Source: CALOBA01 sp942491465 (lineage in GTDB: Bacteria; Pseudomonadota; Gammaproteobacteria; Chromatiales; Chromatiaceae). Taken from it: a DNA stretch of 64,000 nt. Position 1 is the stretch's first letter. Each line of letters starts with the position of its first letter. This document shows positions 33,050 through 43,459 of the stretch, one piece after another. Below the pieces are notes generated by a model. That model ran no database searches and had not been told where the DNA came from. It was given only the letters and a program-made list of their open reading frames with translations. The translations under genes and the position numbers were made by a program. The DNA lies in assembly GCA_942491465.1 (NCBI GenBank), contig CALOBA010000017.1, positions 1 through 64,000 of the forward strand. Reading direction: 5' to 3'.

Positions 33050-34126
33050 ATGGCAGCAAAAGACATGCGTGAGCCGATCGAGACCGGATGTCCGGACCCG
33101 TGGCAGTACATGCACCCGACGATGCGCAAGAACTTCGGCATGTGGAAGTATCACGAGCATCCGCGTCCGGGTGTGCTGCGCCACGTTGCTTATAGTGGTG
33201 ACGAGATCTGGACCGTCAAGGCCGGTACCCAGCGCATCCTCGACGTGTTCACGCTGCGCAAGCTGTGCGACATCGGTGAGGAGTTCGCCGACGGCTACGT
33301 CCACTTCACACTGCGCTCGAACATCGAGTACATGGTGACCGAGGAGGCCCGCGTTGCCCCGCTGATCCAGGCGTTGGAAGACGCCGGCTTCGTGGTCGGC
33401 GGCACCCAGAACACGGTGGCCATGATCTCGCACACCCAGGGCTGGCTGCACTGCGACATCCCCGGCACCGACGCCTCCGGCGTGGTCAAGTCGATGATGG
33501 ACGAGCTCATCGACGAGTTCCGCAACGCGAACATGCCGAACCGCGTGCATATCACCACCAGCTGCTGTCAGATCAACTGCGGCGGCCAGGGCGATATCGC
33601 CATCAACATCCAGCACACCAAGCCGCCGAAGATCAACCACGATCTGGTCGCCAACGTCTGCGAGCGCCCGTCGGTTGTGGCCCGCTGCCCGGTTGCGGCC
33701 ATCCGCCCGGCCATGGTCAACGGCAAGCCCTCGCTGGAAGTCGACGAGCGCAAGTGCATCTGCTGCGGTGCCTGCTACCCGCCGTGCCCGCCCATGCAGA
33801 TCAACGACGCCGAGCACTCCAAGCTGGCCATCTGGGTCGGCGGCAACCACTCCAACGCCCGCGGCAAGCCGACCTTCCAGAAGCTGGTCGCTGCCGGCAT
33901 CCCGAACAACCCGCCGCGCTGGCCCGAGGCGACCGCCATCGTCAAGCGTATCCTGAAGGCCTACAAGGAAGGCGCACGGGACTGGGAGCGGGTCAACGAG
34001 TGGGTGGAGCGGATCGGCTGGCCGCGCTTCTTTGAAGAGGTCGAGCTGCCGTTCACCAAGTATCACATCGATACCTGGCGCGGCGCACGGGCGAGCTTCA
34101 ACTCCTCGTCCTACATCCGCTTCTAA
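33050..34126 (+). CDS. dsrB: Reverse-type dissimilatory sulfite reductase, beta subunit
   Basis: A 358-residue partner of DsrA. Cysteines for the sirohaem-coupled cluster are in TTSCCQINCGGQGDIAI and ARCPVAAIRPA, and the ferredoxin-like insert reads CICCGACYPPCPPMQI. The C-terminus (RVNEWVERIGWPRFFEEVEL) is the family ending. GGAGG lies 7 bases before the ATG. Codon use is strongly biased, as expected for an abundant enzyme. Confidence 0.97.
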   Translation: MAAKDMREPIETGCPDPWQYMHPTMRKNFGMWKYHEHPRPGVLRHVAYSGDEIWTVKAGTQRILDVFTLRKLCDIGEEFADGYVHFTLRSNIEYMVTEEARVAPLIQALEDAGFVVGGTQNTVAMISHTQGWLHCDIPGTDASGVVKSMMDELIDEFRNANMPNRVHITTSCCQINCGGQGDIAINIQHTKPPKINHDLVANVCERPSVVARCPVAAIRPAMVNGKPSLEVDERKCICCGACYPPCPPMQINDAEHSKLAIWVGGNHSNARGKPTFQKLVAAGIPNNPPRWPEATAIVKRILKAYKEGARDWERVNEWVERIGWPRFFEEVELPFTKYHIDTWRGARASFNSSSYIRF

Positions 34127-34191
34127 GTCGGCAGCGCTTGCCGCAGTCGGCGGGAGCCGGCGGCGGCGGGCCCGCGCCCCAAGAGGTGATC

Positions 34192-34584
34192 ATGAAATTT
34201 GCGATCCAGATCAACGAAGGACCTTACCAGCATCAGGCGTCGGACTCGGCCTACTTCTTTACGAAGGCGGCCTTGGAGAAGGGCCATGAGGTATTTCGTG
34301 TCTTCTTCTATCACGATGGCGTCAACAACTCGACGCGCTTGACCAAGCCACCGCAGGACGACCGCAACGTCGTCGAGCGCTGGGCCGAGCTGGCCGAGCA
34401 GCATGACCTGGATATGGTCGTCTGCGTCGCCGCCGCCCAGCGTCGCGGCATCGCCGACGAGGGTGAGGCAAGCCGAAACGGTAAGGACGCCACCAACATC
34501 CATCCCCGGTTCCGCATCTCGGGCCTGGGCCAGCTGGTCGAGGCGGCGATTCAGGCCGACCGACTGATGGTCTTCGGGGACTGA
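34192..34584 (+). CDS. dsrE: Sulfur relay protein DsrE
   Basis: A 130-residue subunit of the cytoplasmic DsrE2F2H2 hexamer that passes persulfide sulfur to DsrC. The reactive cysteine is Cys78 (DLDMVVCVAAAQRRG), at the same position as in A. vinosum. The ATG at 34192 was chosen (GAGGTG just upstream) rather than an earlier frame extension that lacks coding character. It is followed by dsrF after 14 bases. Confidence 0.95.
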   Translation: MKFAIQINEGPYQHQASDSAYFFTKAALEKGHEVFRVFFYHDGVNNSTRLTKPPQDDRNVVERWAELAEQHDLDMVVCVAAAQRRGIADEGEASRNGKDATNIHPRFRISGLGQLVEAAIQADRLMVFGD

Positions 34585-34598
34585 TCGGGAGCGACACC

Positions 34599-35009
34599 AT
34601 GTCCGAAACCGTCAAAAAATTCCTCTATCTGAACCGCAAGGCCCCCTACGGCACGATCTACGCCTGGGAGTCCTTGGAAGTGGTCCTGATCGGCGCCGCG
34701 TTCGATCAAGACGTCAGCCTCGCCTTCGTCGAGGACGGCGTCTATCAGCTGGTCAAGGGACAGGACACCACCGGCATCGGTATGAAGAACTTCTCGCCGA
34801 CCTATGCCGCCCTGGGCGACTACGAGGTCAAGAAGATCTACATCGAGCAGGAGTCGCTGCAAGAGCGTGGCCTGACGCTGGACGACCTCCAGCACCTGGT
34901 CTGGGAAGACGAGGATGAGGATTGGGCCGAAAAGGACTCGATCACGGTCCTGAGCCGCGCCGAGATGGCCAAGCTTATGGACGATTCCGATGTCGTCTTC
35001 AGCTTCTGA
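34599..35009 (+). CDS. dsrF: Sulfur relay protein DsrF
   Basis: A 136-residue DsrE/F-fold subunit of DsrEFH. It begins MSETVKKFLYLNRKAPYGTI and has no active cysteine, as is normal for DsrF, which has a structural role in the hexamer. GGGAG lies 9 bases upstream of the ATG. Spacing of 12 bases to dsrH keeps the three genes in equal expression. Confidence 0.95.
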   Translation: MSETVKKFLYLNRKAPYGTIYAWESLEVVLIGAAFDQDVSLAFVEDGVYQLVKGQDTTGIGMKNFSPTYAALGDYEVKKIYIEQESLQERGLTLDDLQHLVWEDEDEDWAEKDSITVLSRAEMAKLMDDSDVVFSF

Positions 35010-35021
35010 CCGGAGATCGAG

Positions 35022-35330
35022 ATGAGCACCCTGCATACTGTCAACAAGTCGCCGTTCGAGCGGACCTCGCTCGCCACCTGTCTCGATTATGCCGGCAGCG
35101 GCGCGTCGGTGTTGTTGATCGAGGATGGTGTCTACGCGGCCCTCGCGGGCACCAACGTCGAGTCGCGGGTCAAACAGGCCCTGGGCTCGGTCAAAGTCTA
35201 TGCGCTCGGCCCGGACCTCGCGGCCCGCGGATTTGATCCCGAGCGTGTCATCGAAGGCGTCAGTGTCGTGGACTATGCCGGCTTCGTGGATCTTGCCGCG
35301 GAGCACGACAAGGTTCAGGCCTGGTTGTAG
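35022..35330 (+). CDS. dsrH: Sulfur relay protein DsrH
   Basis: A 102-residue TusB/DsrH-type subunit completing DsrEFH. The conserved cysteine is Cys20 (RTSLATCLDYAGSGASV). Ending FVDLAAEHDKVQAWL matches the family. GGAG lies 6 bases before the ATG. Length is normal. Confidence 0.95.
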   Translation: MSTLHTVNKSPFERTSLATCLDYAGSGASVLLIEDGVYAALAGTNVESRVKQALGSVKVYALGPDLAARGFDPERVIEGVSVVDYAGFVDLAAEHDKVQAWL

Positions 35331-35367
35331 TTTCACCTATCCCCTACTAATACTGAGGAAAAACATC

Positions 35368-35700
35368 ATGCCTATCGAAGTCGACGGCAAGAGCTTTGAG
35401 ACCGACGAAGAAGGTTACCTGGCCAACATCAACGACTGGGTGCCCGGCGTCGCCGACGTCATGTCCAAGGAAGACGACCTGGACCTCACCGACGAGCATT
35501 GGGACATCATCAACTTCCTGCGCGAGTACTATGAGGAGTATCAGATTGCTCCCGCCGTGCGTGTTCTGACCAAGGCGGTCGGTAAGAAGTTGGGCAAGGA
35601 TAAGGGCAACAGCAAGTACCTGTACGGCCTGTTCCCCTACGGCCCGGCCAAGCAGGCCTGCCGCTACGCCGGTCTGCCGAAGCCGACCGGCTGCGTCTGA
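35368..35700 (+). CDS. dsrC: Sulfur carrier protein DsrC
   Basis: A 110-residue carrier that shuttles sulfane sulfur between DsrEFH and DsrAB and, as a trisulfide, reports to DsrMKJOP. Both redox cysteines of the flexible arm are present, Cys98 and Cys109, with ten residues between (ACRYAGLPKPTGCV). The ATG at 35368 has GAGGA 7 bases upstream. A strong hairpin follows the stop, which may protect or partly end the message so that DsrC is made in excess. Compare the cysteine-free paralogue at 28043. Confidence 0.97.
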   Translation: MPIEVDGKSFETDEEGYLANINDWVPGVADVMSKEDDLDLTDEHWDIINFLREYYEEYQIAPAVRVLTKAVGKKLGKDKGNSKYLYGLFPYGPAKQACRYAGLPKPTGCV

Positions 35701-35718
35701 TCGTCAGCGACGTGCTGG

Positions 35719-35748
35719 CCGTCCGGGCCGCAAGCCCGGCACGGACGG
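35719..35748 (+). terminator. Intercistronic hairpin between dsrC and dsrM
   Basis: CCGTCCGGGCCGC with loop AA pairs to GCCCGGCACGGACGG, 19 bases after the dsrC stop. No T-run follows, so it is more likely a partial terminator or a 3'-end stabiliser than a full stop. A second hairpin (GCGCGATGAGCGCG) and a GTCGGCG/CGCCGAC dyad follow before dsrM. Confidence 0.55.
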
Positions 35749-35869
35749 TCTGCCCGCGCGATGAGCGCGGGTGAATGAGCGAGGTGTCGGCGCCGGTCGC
35801 CGACGCCGACACCTTCGACCGGGGTAGTGTATTCCCGGCTCAACTGGACTCCACCGAGGTTGCGGAAAC

Positions 35870-36601
35870 ATGTCGTTTCTGTCGAGTGTTTACGCCTATC
35901 TATTCTATTTCGCCGCCTTCGTGCTGATCGCCGGGCTGACCTTTAAGGTCGTCCAGTATGCGCGCACGCCGGCGCCGCTCAAGATTCCGACGACGCCCGC
36001 CCCGACGACGCAGGCCGGGGTCGTCTTTCGTATGACCCGCGAGGTCGTCTTCTTTGAGAGCCTGTTCCGCGGCAACAAGTGGATCTGGATCTTCGGCTGG
36101 GTATTCCATTTCGGGCTGTTTCTGGTGACGCTGCGCCACCTGCGCTACTTCATCGAGCCGGTCCCGGTGCCGATCGCCTTTATCCAGCCCTTTGGGATCT
36201 ACGGCGGCATCGCCATGGTCGTGGGCCTGGCCGGTCTCTGGTTCCGCCGTTTCTTCGTCGATCGGGTCAAGTACATCACGTCGTTGTCCGACCACCTGAT
36301 GCTGGCCCTGCTGATGAGCATCGGCCTGAGCGGTCTGATGATGAAGTTCGTGGCCCACACCGACATCATGCGGGTCAAGGAATTCTTCCAGGGCCTGTAC
36401 GTGGGCCAGATCAATCAGCTACCCGCGGACCCGCTGTTGCTGTTGCACATCCTGTTGGTCGCGACGCTGATGATCATCTTCCCCTACAGCAAGCTGTTGC
36501 ACATGCCGGGGCTGTTCTTCAGTCCGACGCGCAACCAGGTCGACAACCCGCGTGAGAAGCGGCACATCGCACCTTGGGCGCAGCGGATGGAGCGGGAGTG
36601 A
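35870..36601 (+). CDS. dsrM: DsrM membrane cytochrome b of the DsrMKJOP complex
   Basis: A 243-residue NarI-like membrane protein with five to six helices (LFYFAAFVLIAGLTFKVVQY, GIAMVVGLAGLWFRRFF, LLLLHILLVATLMIIFPYSK). Haem b histidines lie in FGWVFHFGLFLVTLRHLRYF and in the HILL and LLHMPGLFFSP segments. It exchanges electrons between quinone and DsrK. GAGG lies 9-10 bases upstream. The stop is 122 bases before dsrK. Confidence 0.94.
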   Translation: MSFLSSVYAYLFYFAAFVLIAGLTFKVVQYARTPAPLKIPTTPAPTTQAGVVFRMTREVVFFESLFRGNKWIWIFGWVFHFGLFLVTLRHLRYFIEPVPVPIAFIQPFGIYGGIAMVVGLAGLWFRRFFVDRVKYITSLSDHLMLALLMSIGLSGLMMKFVAHTDIMRVKEFFQGLYVGQINQLPADPLLLLHILLVATLMIIFPYSKLLHMPGLFFSPTRNQVDNPREKRHIAPWAQRMERE

Positions 36602-36723
36602 TTCGGGGCGCAGGTCTAGCGCGCATCGAAACCATCCCGCAAGCAGAGCAGCACACGAGCAGTTACAGGCGCTGCTGCCCACCTCGGAGCCTTCCGAGCG
36701 GCAGCCGCATTCGAGGTTGATAC

Positions 36724-38244
<1,521 letters not shown>

Positions 38245-38367
38245 TAGCGACGGGCTCCAGGGCAAGCTACATAGACCACCAGGGCCGGATGACCCGGCCC
38301 TGGGCGATGAAACCGCATCATAGAAACCGACCGGGCCACCCGGCACTACTCGTACGGAGAGTGATCC

Positions 38368-40329
38368 ATGGCAACTTCCAGCGATGAAATGAAAACGCTT
38401 TCGTGGCGCCGTTTTGAAGACGGCGACAACGCCTGGGACGATTTGACGAAACAGATCTTCGTCCAGGACACCTCCCACAAGTGCCCGACCTACGTGCACA
38501 AGACCCCGCCGTGCCAGGGTAGCTGCCCGTCCGGCGAGGATATCCGCGGCTGGCTGCAGATCGTCCGCGGCATGGAGCAGCCGCCCCAGGGGATGACTTG
38601 GCAGGAGTACGCCTTCCGCCGCTCCACCGAAGCCAACCCCTTCCCGTCGATGATGGGCCGCGTGTGCCCGGCACCCTGCCAAGACGGTTGCAACCGCAAC
38701 GAGGTCGACGACTTTGTCGGCATCAACGCGGTGGAGCAGTTCATCGGCGACACCGCCATCGAGCAGGGCTTCAAGTTCGACCCGGCTCCGGCCGACACCG
38801 GTAAGACCATCGCCGTCATCGGCGGCGGCCCGGCCGGTCTGGCAGCTGCCTATCAACTGCGCCGCAAGGGCCATGCCGCGGTCATCTTCGAGGCCAACGA
38901 CGGCCTCGGCGGCATGTTCCGCTTCGGTATCCCCGGCTATCGCGTGCCGCGCGACAAGCTCGACGCCGAGATCAACCGCATCCTCGACATGGGCAAGATC
39001 GAGGTCAAGTTCAACGCGCGCGTCGGGGTGGACATCACCGTCGATCAGCTCGAGAAGGACTACGACGCCGTGCTCTGGGCCATCGGCTGTCAGAGCGGTC
39101 GCGGCCTGCCGGTGCCGGGCTGGAAGGACACCCCGAACTGCGTCTCCGGCGTCGCCTTCCTGAAGGCCTTCAACGAGGGCCGCATGAAGGTCACCGCCGA
39201 GAAGGTGGTCTGCGTCGGCGGTGGCGACACCTCCATCGACGTCGTCTCCGTCGCCCGCCGTCTCGGCCATATCACCAAGAGTGGCCCCAGCGAGCTGCCC
39301 GAGACCGTCATCCGCGACGGCTATGTGGCCCACGACACGGCCATGACCGCCGCCGCCGAGGGCGCCGAGGTCACGCTGACCTCGCTGTTCACCCGCGACA
39401 AGATGACCGCCGCCGAGCATGAGGTGCACGATGCCCTGCACGAGGGTGTCACCGTCCTCGATGGCGTCATGCCGCTGGAGGTGCTGAAGAACGAAGCGGG
39501 CAGGGCGGTGGGCCTCAAGGTCGCCGACTGCAAGATGGAGGACGGTCGCCCGGTCCCGGTCGAGGGCACCGAGCGCGTGCTCGAGGCCGATCTGGTCGTC
39601 TCCGCCATCGGCCAGGGCGGTGATCTCACCGGCCTGGAGGCCCTCGACAACGGTCGTGGCCTGATGAACGCCGACAAGTTCTACCAGGTGCCGGACAAGG
39701 CCGGTCACTTCGTCGCCGGCGACATCATCCGCCCGCACCTGCTGACCACCGCCATCGGTCAGGCGTGGATCGCCGTGGAGTCCATCGACGAGTACCTCAA
39801 GCAGGAGGAGCACAAGCGCCGCCCGAAGGTGGACGTGCACCACTTCAACCTGCTGGAGAAGATGACCGAGGCCGAGCTGGCCCCCGTTCACTACGACGTG
39901 GCCGAGCAGGGCGACCTGCGCGGTACCAACGATGCCAACTACGCGATCCACAACTTCGAGGATCGCTCCGGCAACGAGGTCATCCCCCACGACGAGCTGT
40001 TCCTCGGCCACTTCAAGTACGAGGCGCGCGGCCTGCGCAAGGAAGAGGTGCCAAGCTCGGAAGAGGTCCTGGGCCACTTCAAGGAGCGCGTCATCGGCTA
40101 CACCGACGACGAGGCCATCGCCGAGGCCAAGCGTTGCATGAGCTGCGGCATGTGCTTCGAGTGCGACAACTGCGTCATCTTCTGCCCGCAGGACGCCGTA
40201 TTCCGCGTCAAGAAGGACCAGTCCACCACCGGGCGCTATGTCGACACCGACTACGCCAAGTGCATCGGCTGCCACATCTGCGCCGATGTCTGCCCGACCG
40301 GCTACATCAAGATGGGCCTGGGCGAGTAA
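38368..40329 (+). CDS. dsrL: DsrL, NAD(P)H:acceptor oxidoreductase of sulfur oxidation
   Basis: A 653-residue flavoprotein related to the GltD-type small subunit of glutamate synthase. N-terminal cysteines (CQGSCPSGED, CPAPCQDGCNRNE) hold iron-sulfur clusters. The FAD site reads VIGGGPAGLAAAYQL, the NAD(P) site VGGGDTSIDVVSVARRL. A C-terminal ferredoxin part has CMSCGMCFECDNCVIFCPQD and CIGCHICADVCPTGYI. DsrL takes electrons from DsrAB during sulfur oxidation and is diagnostic of that direction. GGAGA precedes the ATG. Confidence 0.96.
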   Translation: MATSSDEMKTLSWRRFEDGDNAWDDLTKQIFVQDTSHKCPTYVHKTPPCQGSCPSGEDIRGWLQIVRGMEQPPQGMTWQEYAFRRSTEANPFPSMMGRVCPAPCQDGCNRNEVDDFVGINAVEQFIGDTAIEQGFKFDPAPADTGKTIAVIGGGPAGLAAAYQLRRKGHAAVIFEANDGLGGMFRFGIPGYRVPRDKLDAEINRILDMGKIEVKFNARVGVDITVDQLEKDYDAVLWAIGCQSGRGLPVPGWKDTPNCVSGVAFLKAFNEGRMKVTAEKVVCVGGGDTSIDVVSVARRLGHITKSGPSELPETVIRDGYVAHDTAMTAAAEGAEVTLTSLFTRDKMTAAEHEVHDALHEGVTVLDGVMPLEVLKNEAGRAVGLKVADCKMEDGRPVPVEGTERVLEADLVVSAIGQGGDLTGLEALDNGRGLMNADKFYQVPDKAGHFVAGDIIRPHLLTTAIGQAWIAVESIDEYLKQEEHKRRPKVDVHHFNLLEKMTEAELAPVHYDVAEQGDLRGTNDANYAIHNFEDRSGNEVIPHDELFLGHFKYEARGLRKEEVPSSEEVLGHFKERVIGYTDDEAIAEAKRCMSCGMCFECDNCVIFCPQDAVFRVKKDQSTTGRYVDTDYAKCIGCHICADVCPTGYIKMGLGE

Positions 40330-40371
40330 GCGGCCGTTCGCGGCTGAAGTTGAACCAATCTGGAGGCGTCG

Positions 40372-40878
40372 ATGGTCAGTGCCATTCTGACTCGAATCAC
40401 GGCCAAGGCAGGCCGTATCGCCTTCGGTCTGGCTGGGGTCCTGTTGGCCCTGGCGGTACAGGCCGAAGACGTGGGCGGTTACGTGCTGCCGGGCTCCGAG
40501 GCGGCCGAGCTTGACGGTTGTGTCGAAGCGACCGAGGTCATGCGTCGGCGGCACTTTGAGCTGATCCAGCACCAGCGCGATGTCACCGTCTACGGTGGCA
40601 TTCGCTCCACCAAGCACAGCCTGTCCGGCTGTGTCTCCTGCCACGTCGTGCATAGCGCCGACGGCGAGCCGGTGCCGATCCACGACGAGGGGCAATTCTG
40701 CGAGGCCTGCCACGCCTATGCCGCCGTCGACATGAATTGCTTCGACTGCCACGCCACCGTTCCGGTGGGTGAGGCCTGGAACCGGGCCGAGCAGGCCGGA
40801 CACATCTCCGAGCAGCGGGCCGCGCTCGCCCAGGTCGCCGACGACTCGCGTGACTCGCGGGAGGACAGTCCACGATGA
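40372..40878 (+). CDS. dsrJ: DsrJ triheme cytochrome c
   Basis: A 168-residue periplasmic cytochrome. A hydrophobic N-terminus (RIAFGLAGVLLALAVQAED) exports it or anchors it. Three haem sites are CVSCH (87-91), CEACH (110-114) and CFDCH (123-127). Cys50 in ELDGCVEATEV corresponds to the unusual cysteine ligand of one haem known from A. vinosum. The gene overlaps dsrO by 4 bases. Confidence 0.95.
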   Translation: MVSAILTRITAKAGRIAFGLAGVLLALAVQAEDVGGYVLPGSEAAELDGCVEATEVMRRRHFELIQHQRDVTVYGGIRSTKHSLSGCVSCHVVHSADGEPVPIHDEGQFCEACHAYAAVDMNCFDCHATVPVGEAWNRAEQAGHISEQRAALAQVADDSRDSREDSPR

Positions 40879-41678
40879 ACCAACATCCGCAAGCCGCCGA
40901 GCACCAGGTCCAAGACGGGCCGGCCGACGCCACGCGGCGCAGCTTCCTCGGCACCGCGGCCGGCGTCAGCGCCGCGGTCGTCGTCCCTGGCGTGGTCGTG
41001 CACGAGGTCGCCAACGCCGCCCCGCGCACCACCCCGGTTGACGACAGCCACCGCTGGGGCATGCTCATCGATACCAGCAAGTGCGCGGAGGGCTGCAGCG
41101 CCTGCGTCGATGCCTGCGAGGTCGAGAACGGTCTCGATCTGCAGGACATGCCCGCCCACGCCGACCCGGTCAAATGGGAGAACCAGCGCTCCACCTGGGT
41201 GCGCAAGGTCAAGCTCCAAGACAACCAGAGCGGGCACGTGAGCAATCTGCCGCTGATGTGCCAGCACTGCGAGCACCCGCCCTGTGTCGACGTCTGCCCC
41301 ACCGGTGCCTCGTTCAAGCGCGCCGACGGCATCGTCATGGTGGACCGGCACATCTGCATCGGCTGCCGCTACTGCATGATGGCCTGCCCCTACAAGGCGC
41401 GCTCATTCATCCATGAGACTGTGGAGAAGAAGCTCACCCGCGCCCCGCGCGGTAAGGGCTGCGTGGAGAGCTGCAACCTCTGCGCCCACCGTCTCGACGA
41501 CGGCGAGATCAGCACGGCCTGTGCCGATGCCTGCGCCGCCGAAGGCCATTCGGCCATCATCTTCGGCGACATCAACGACGCCGACGGCCCACTGCGCAAG
41601 GCCATGGCCGAGACCAGCAATCGCCAGATCCGCCAAGACCTCGGGCTGAACACCGGCGTGCGCTACGCGGGCCTCTGA
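40875..41678 (+). CDS. dsrO: DsrO periplasmic iron-sulfur protein
   Basis: A 267-residue ferredoxin-like subunit with a Tat signal (TRRSFLGTAAGVSAAVVVPG). Four cluster motifs are visible: CAEGCSACVDACEVEN, CQHCEHPPCVDVCPTG, CIGCRYCMMACPYKAR and CNLCAHRLDDG-CADAC. It links DsrJ and DsrP on the periplasmic side. Starts within the dsrJ stop (ATGA). Confidence 0.96.
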   Translation: MNQHPQAAEHQVQDGPADATRRSFLGTAAGVSAAVVVPGVVVHEVANAAPRTTPVDDSHRWGMLIDTSKCAEGCSACVDACEVENGLDLQDMPAHADPVKWENQRSTWVRKVKLQDNQSGHVSNLPLMCQHCEHPPCVDVCPTGASFKRADGIVMVDRHICIGCRYCMMACPYKARSFIHETVEKKLTRAPRGKGCVESCNLCAHRLDDGEISTACADACAAEGHSAIIFGDINDADGPLRKAMAETSNRQIRQDLGLNTGVRYAGL

Positions 41679-41700
41679 GGCCCCAGCGGGAGAGACTGCA

Positions 41701-42948
41701 ATGCATCGAATCGTCTATCGCGAATGGCGGCTGGCGCCGTCGAAATACTGGGGACTGCTGGCCATCCTCGGCGCCGTCATTGCCGCCGCCGGGGCTGCAG
41801 CGCTGTACATGGAGCACCACGGACATTACGTCACCGGCATGACCAACTCGGTGGTCTGGGGCACGCCCCACGTCTTCGCCGTGTTCCTGATCGTCGCCGC
41901 CTCCGGTGCGCTCAACGTCGCCACCATCGGCTCTGTGTTCGGGCGCTACGCCTACAAGCCCATGGCCCGGCTCTCGGGCCTGTTGGCCGCCGCGCTGATG
42001 GTCGGCGGGCTGCTCATCGTCGTGCTCGATCTGGGCCGGCCCGACCGGCTCGTGGTGGCCATGACGACCTACAACTTCAGCTCCGTCTTCACCTGGAACA
42101 TCCTGTTCTATACCGGCTTCGTCGCCATCGTCATCGGCTACCTATGGACGATGGCCGAGCGCCTGGGCAATGTCTACACCAAGCCCGTCGGCGTCTTCGC
42201 CATGATCTGGCGTCTGTCGCTGACCACGCTCACCGGTTCCATCTTCGGCTTCCTGGTGGCCCGCGATGCCTACGACACCGCCATCCTGGCGCCCATGTTC
42301 ATCGCCATGTCGCTGGCCTACGGCTTCGCCGTCTATCTGCTGGTGATGATGTTCGCCTGCGACGGTGACGACCGCCCGATCGGCCCGAAGGCGCTCAAGC
42401 GCATGAAGAACCTGCTCGGCCTGTTCATCGCCGTCATCCTCTACTTCACGCTGGTCTACCACCTGACCAAGCTCTACGGGGCCAAGAACAACGCCGTGGA
42501 GGAGTTCATCCTCATCAGCGGCGGCATCTACACCCTGATGTTCTGGTTCGGTTGGATCCTCATCGGCTGCCTGATCCCGATGGGCATCATCTACCACCCG
42601 GTGCTCAGCCAAGACCGCAACTGGATCGCCGCCGCCTCGGGCCTGGTCATCGTCGGCGGACTGGCGGCCATGTACGTCATCATCGTCGGCAGCCAGGCCT
42701 ATCCGCTGGAGATGTTCCCGGGCAAGACCATCCTGGAGTTCGGCGCCCCCGGCGACATCGGCGGCACCGTCGCCCCCTACACCGCGAGCATCCCCGAGAT
42801 CATGCTCGGCGTCGGCGGGCTGGCCGTAGCCCTGCTGATCACCGCCGTGGGCATCCGCGTGCTGCAATTCCTGCCCGAGTCCCTGGCCGACCACATCGTC
42901 GACCCGCACGTGCGACCGGAGAAGGAGCCGGAGCCCGAGCTGGCCTAG
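41701..42948 (+). CDS. dsrP: DsrP NrfD-like integral membrane protein
   Basis: A 415-residue protein with about ten membrane helices, beginning MHRIVYREWRLAPSKYWGLL. It belongs to the NrfD/PsrC family and is the quinone-reactive anchor for DsrO and DsrJ. GGGAGA lies 7 bases before the ATG. It is the last dsr gene here: dsrN, dsrR and dsrS, which follow it in A. vinosum, are missing and repeats follow instead. Confidence 0.95.
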   Translation: MHRIVYREWRLAPSKYWGLLAILGAVIAAAGAAALYMEHHGHYVTGMTNSVVWGTPHVFAVFLIVAASGALNVATIGSVFGRYAYKPMARLSGLLAAALMVGGLLIVVLDLGRPDRLVVAMTTYNFSSVFTWNILFYTGFVAIVIGYLWTMAERLGNVYTKPVGVFAMIWRLSLTTLTGSIFGFLVARDAYDTAILAPMFIAMSLAYGFAVYLLVMMFACDGDDRPIGPKALKRMKNLLGLFIAVILYFTLVYHLTKLYGAKNNAVEEFILISGGIYTLMFWFGWILIGCLIPMGIIYHPVLSQDRNWIAAASGLVIVGGLAAMYVIIVGSQAYPLEMFPGKTILEFGAPGDIGGTVAPYTASIPEIMLGVGGLAVALLITAVGIRVLQFLPESLADHIVDPHVRPEKEPEPELA

Positions 42949-42952
42949 TCAA

Positions 42953-43041
42953 GGTTCAGAAACAAGTGGTGCAGACGCAACCACGAAACGGCCAATCAAA
43001 AGGTTCAGCGAGCGGGCGTCTGCGCCACTTGTTTCTGAACC
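42953..43041 (+). terminator. 26-bp-stem hairpin after dsrP
   Basis: GGTTCAGAAACAAGTGGTGC (26-base arm at 42953-42978) is the inverse of 43016-43041 (one G-T type difference), with a 37-base loop. It lies 5 bases after the dsrP stop. No T-run. It should end or protect the dsr message, or it may itself be a small mobile element. A further hairpin (GCCCCAGG.. at 43232-43269) follows. 43270-43459 shows no gene. Confidence 0.7.
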
Positions 43042-43078
43042 GATCCCTAGGCCGTCGATCTCCTCTCAGGGATTCAGC

Positions 43079-43231
43079 TAGTGCTTTGCCGCGAAATCTC
43101 CGAGACCGCCCGCAGCTGTGGGAGCGATTTGCAATCGCGACCGCCGCGACGCGGATGTCGCGACTGCAAGTCGCTCCCACAGCACCGAGTGGGCATGCCG
43201 GCGGTCTTGGGACTTCCGCAGCGGTGCACTA
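43079..43231 (+). mobile_element. TAGTGC hairpin element, copy 2
   Basis: A 153-bp copy of the element at 5526-5666: the same TAGTGCTTTGCCGCGAAA start, the same TGTGGGAGCGATTTGCAATC arm paired with GCAAGTCGCTCCCACA, and the same GGACTTCCGCAGCGGTGCAC end. The two copies differ mainly in the spacers between core and ends. Confidence 0.78.
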
Positions 43232-43459
43232 GCCCCAGGTGCGCCGACCTCAGTCGGCACCCCTGGGGCCATTGACTTCAGTCCGCGAGTACCGTCGCGT
43301 AGCTGCCCACCGCGGAAGCGCCAGAGTCAACGGCTTCGGACCGCCAAGCCCGAAATCGCAACAGCCGAAGCCATCACAGGCTCGCCGCCAAGCCCTCGAC
43401 GAGCAATAACCCGATGGCGATTAGCGGCTGGTCACATAGGCGCCTCGACCATCCTTGGG

